From contig CAZCTY010000049.1 of assembly GCA_964501945.1 (NCBI GenBank), positions 1 to 5,100 on the forward strand: a DNA stretch of 5,100 nt, written 5' to 3'. Of this stretch, positions 4,412 through 5,100 are shown piece by piece (the first letter of the stretch is position 1; each line of letters starts with the position of its first letter). Both the position numbers and the translations under genes were made by a program. A model generated the notes under the pieces. It was not told where the DNA came from, made no database searches, and worked only from the letters and a program-made list of their open reading frames with translations. The stretch is from 21-14-0-10-32-9 sp964501945 (GTDB taxonomy: Archaea; Nanobdellota; Nanobdellia; Woesearchaeales; 21-14-0-10-32-9).

Positions 4412-5100
4412 TCAAATGACCTCCTATATGGTATTACGTTTCCTCTTATTGTCATATCTCCGCTTTGTCTATTTATTGTTGCGAGTAATATTCCTCTTTT
4501 ATTTGCTATTGAAAATCTATTTCTCTGTGATACGATATTAGAGTTTGCTTCCACTAATTCACCTTTTAGGTGTAAGTATCCTGTTTCTGTGTTAATCCAT
4601 ATTGTTGGTACAAAGAACCCATCATCGTCTGTGTATCCTATTTGGTAGTCGTGTTCATGTGGTTCTTCATTTGTATTTTCTATAAAATCTCCTTTTAGTA
4701 ATAGGTTTCCTATTGGTGTGAATTTTCCTACTATTTCTGCTTGTAAGTTTTCTAAGTATAGTTCCTGAGCTTGGAAAAATGTAGAGTTTTCATCTTGTAT
4801 GCATTCAAGAGGTCTTTGGTTTGGATCTGGGTGATCACATCCTAGTTCTTCTTCATCAATGACTTCCTCATCCTCATCATCAACAACATCATCTTCCTCA
4901 TCATCAACAACTTCCTCATCCTCATCATCAACTACTTCCTCATCCTCATCATCAACTACTTCCTCATCCTCATCATCAACAACATCATCTTCCTCATCAT
5001 CAACTACTTCCTCATCTTCCTCATCATCAACAACATCATCTTCCTCATCATCAACTACTTCCTCATCCCCATCATCAACTACTTCCTCATCCCCATCATC
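4408..5100 (-). CDS. Partial surface-type protein: acidic DDEDEEVV repeats plus beta-repeat C-terminal domain (N-terminus outside window)
   Basis: The frame is open from the right edge to TGA 4410-4408, giving 230 residues with the start lying beyond the window. Visible residues 1-80 are an almost pure Asp/Glu/Val repeat of about 8 residues (DDEDEEVV, DDEEDDVV, DDGDEEVV). After IDEEELGC comes a short segment with two cysteines (88 and 100) around DHPDPNQRPLE, possibly a disulphide loop. The last 130 residues are strand-rich and contain three related phrases: GNLLLKGDF, GYLHLKGEL and GDMTIRGNV, each ending a strand pair. This suggests a small repetitive beta domain like those in large DPANN envelope proteins. 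No transmembrane segment lies in the visible part. It overlaps the fibre-like gene by GTGA, so the two are co-translated. A secreted, calcium- or cation-binding acidic linker joined to a surface domain is inferred; no enzyme motif is seen. Confidence 0.75.
   Translation of the reverse strand, partial: DDGDEEVVDDGDEEVVDDEEDDVVDDEEDEEVVDDEEDDVVDDEDEEVVDDEDEEVVDDEDEEVVDDEEDDVVDDEDEEVIDEEELGCDHPDPNQRPLECIQDENSTFFQAQELYLENLQAEIVGKFTPIGNLLLKGDFIENTNEEPHEHDYQIGYTDDDGFFVPTIWINTETGYLHLKGELVEANSNIVSQRNRFSIANKRGILLATINRQSGDMTIRGNVIPYRRSFE
4418..4425 (-). promoter_or_regulatory. Strong ribosome binding site of the fibre-like gene
   Basis: AGGAGGTC on the minus strand lies inside the end of the preceding gene, about seven bases before the GTG at 4411-4409. 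It supports this non-ATG start and coupled translation across the GTGA overlap. A TTG at 4415 in another frame also follows this site, but its product resembles nothing and is taken as a shadow. Confidence 0.65.
4861..5100 (-). repeat. 24-bp in-frame tandem repeat coding acidic octapeptides
   Basis: About ten copies of a 24-base unit (on the minus strand a GAT/GAG/GAA-rich stretch plus two Val codons) fill 240 bases and continue to the right edge. Eight units are exactly eight residues; one has an extra residue and the last one lacks one. Unit types DDEDEEVV and DDEEDDVV are intermixed, and the two units nearest the edge carry Gly instead of Glu at position 3. The array keeps the reading frame throughout, including its one 27-base unit, which fits selection for the protein. 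Confidence 0.95.

Noticed and set aside
4176..4415. 79-residue minus-strand frame starting at TTG 4415
   Set aside because: It is out of frame with the fibre-like gene, its low-complexity basic product resembles nothing, and the GTG at 4411 has the signal peptide.
4861..5100. Possible CRISPR array, from regular 24-bp repeats
   Set aside because: There are no unique spacers. The units abut and stay in one reading frame that continues into a normal protein C-terminus.
3395..5100. Prophage tail module
   Set aside because: There are tail-fibre-like repeats, but no other phage gene is present, the protein has a Sec signal peptide, and the neighbours are TatC and envelope proteins.

Overview
The window looks like AT-rich archaeal DNA, most probably from a DPANN-type lineage such as Woesearchaeota. 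This is an inference. It rests on TATA-like promoters, a CCA-less tRNA 3' end, a small winged-helix regulator, a Gln/Asn-rich protein whose C-terminal coiled coil has a form I associate with those genomes, and secreted fibre-like proteins of a style common there. No marker gene fixes the taxonomy, and a bacterial origin is not excluded.

Layout from left to right. Bases 1-25 are the 3' end (T-arm, acceptor strand, discriminator G) of a tRNA cut by the window edge. The same 26 bases recur at 121-146, after a stretch that is not a normal tRNA body but holds a serine-type anticodon-loop sequence. A GC-richer untranslated patch follows (about 155-213), then a TATA box and a small plus-strand winged-helix gene (320-589). 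Everything from 664 to the right edge is read from the minus strand.

In transcription order (right to left) the minus-strand genes are: a protein truncated by the edge (4408-5100), with about 80 residues of acidic DDEDEEVV-type repeats and a beta-rich C-terminal domain; a secreted tail-fibre-like protein (3395-4411) overlapping it by GTGA; a 74-residue protein with a near-Tat signal (3155-3379); TatC (2306-3106); then, behind its own TATA box and a strong ribosome binding site, a two-helix membrane protein (1513-2250), a coiled-coil protein (1125-1508) and signal peptidase II LspA (664-1131). The edge-truncated gene has no start codon in view but is a clear open frame of 230 codons ending at TGA 4410-4408.

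The theme is cell-envelope export. TatC translocates folded proteins. The small neighbour carries a TRKDFIK motif close to the Tat consensus. The fibre-like proteins are presumably displayed outside the cell. LspA would process lipoproteins, although no lipobox protein is visible here. Points worth a second look are LspA in an apparently archaeal setting, TatC lacking the transmembrane Glu of the FAFE-type motif and carrying a perfect 45-bp tandem duplication in its tail, the acidic repeat, the duplicated tRNA tail, and a strong T/G bias of the plus strand that gives genes on the two strands different codon preferences.
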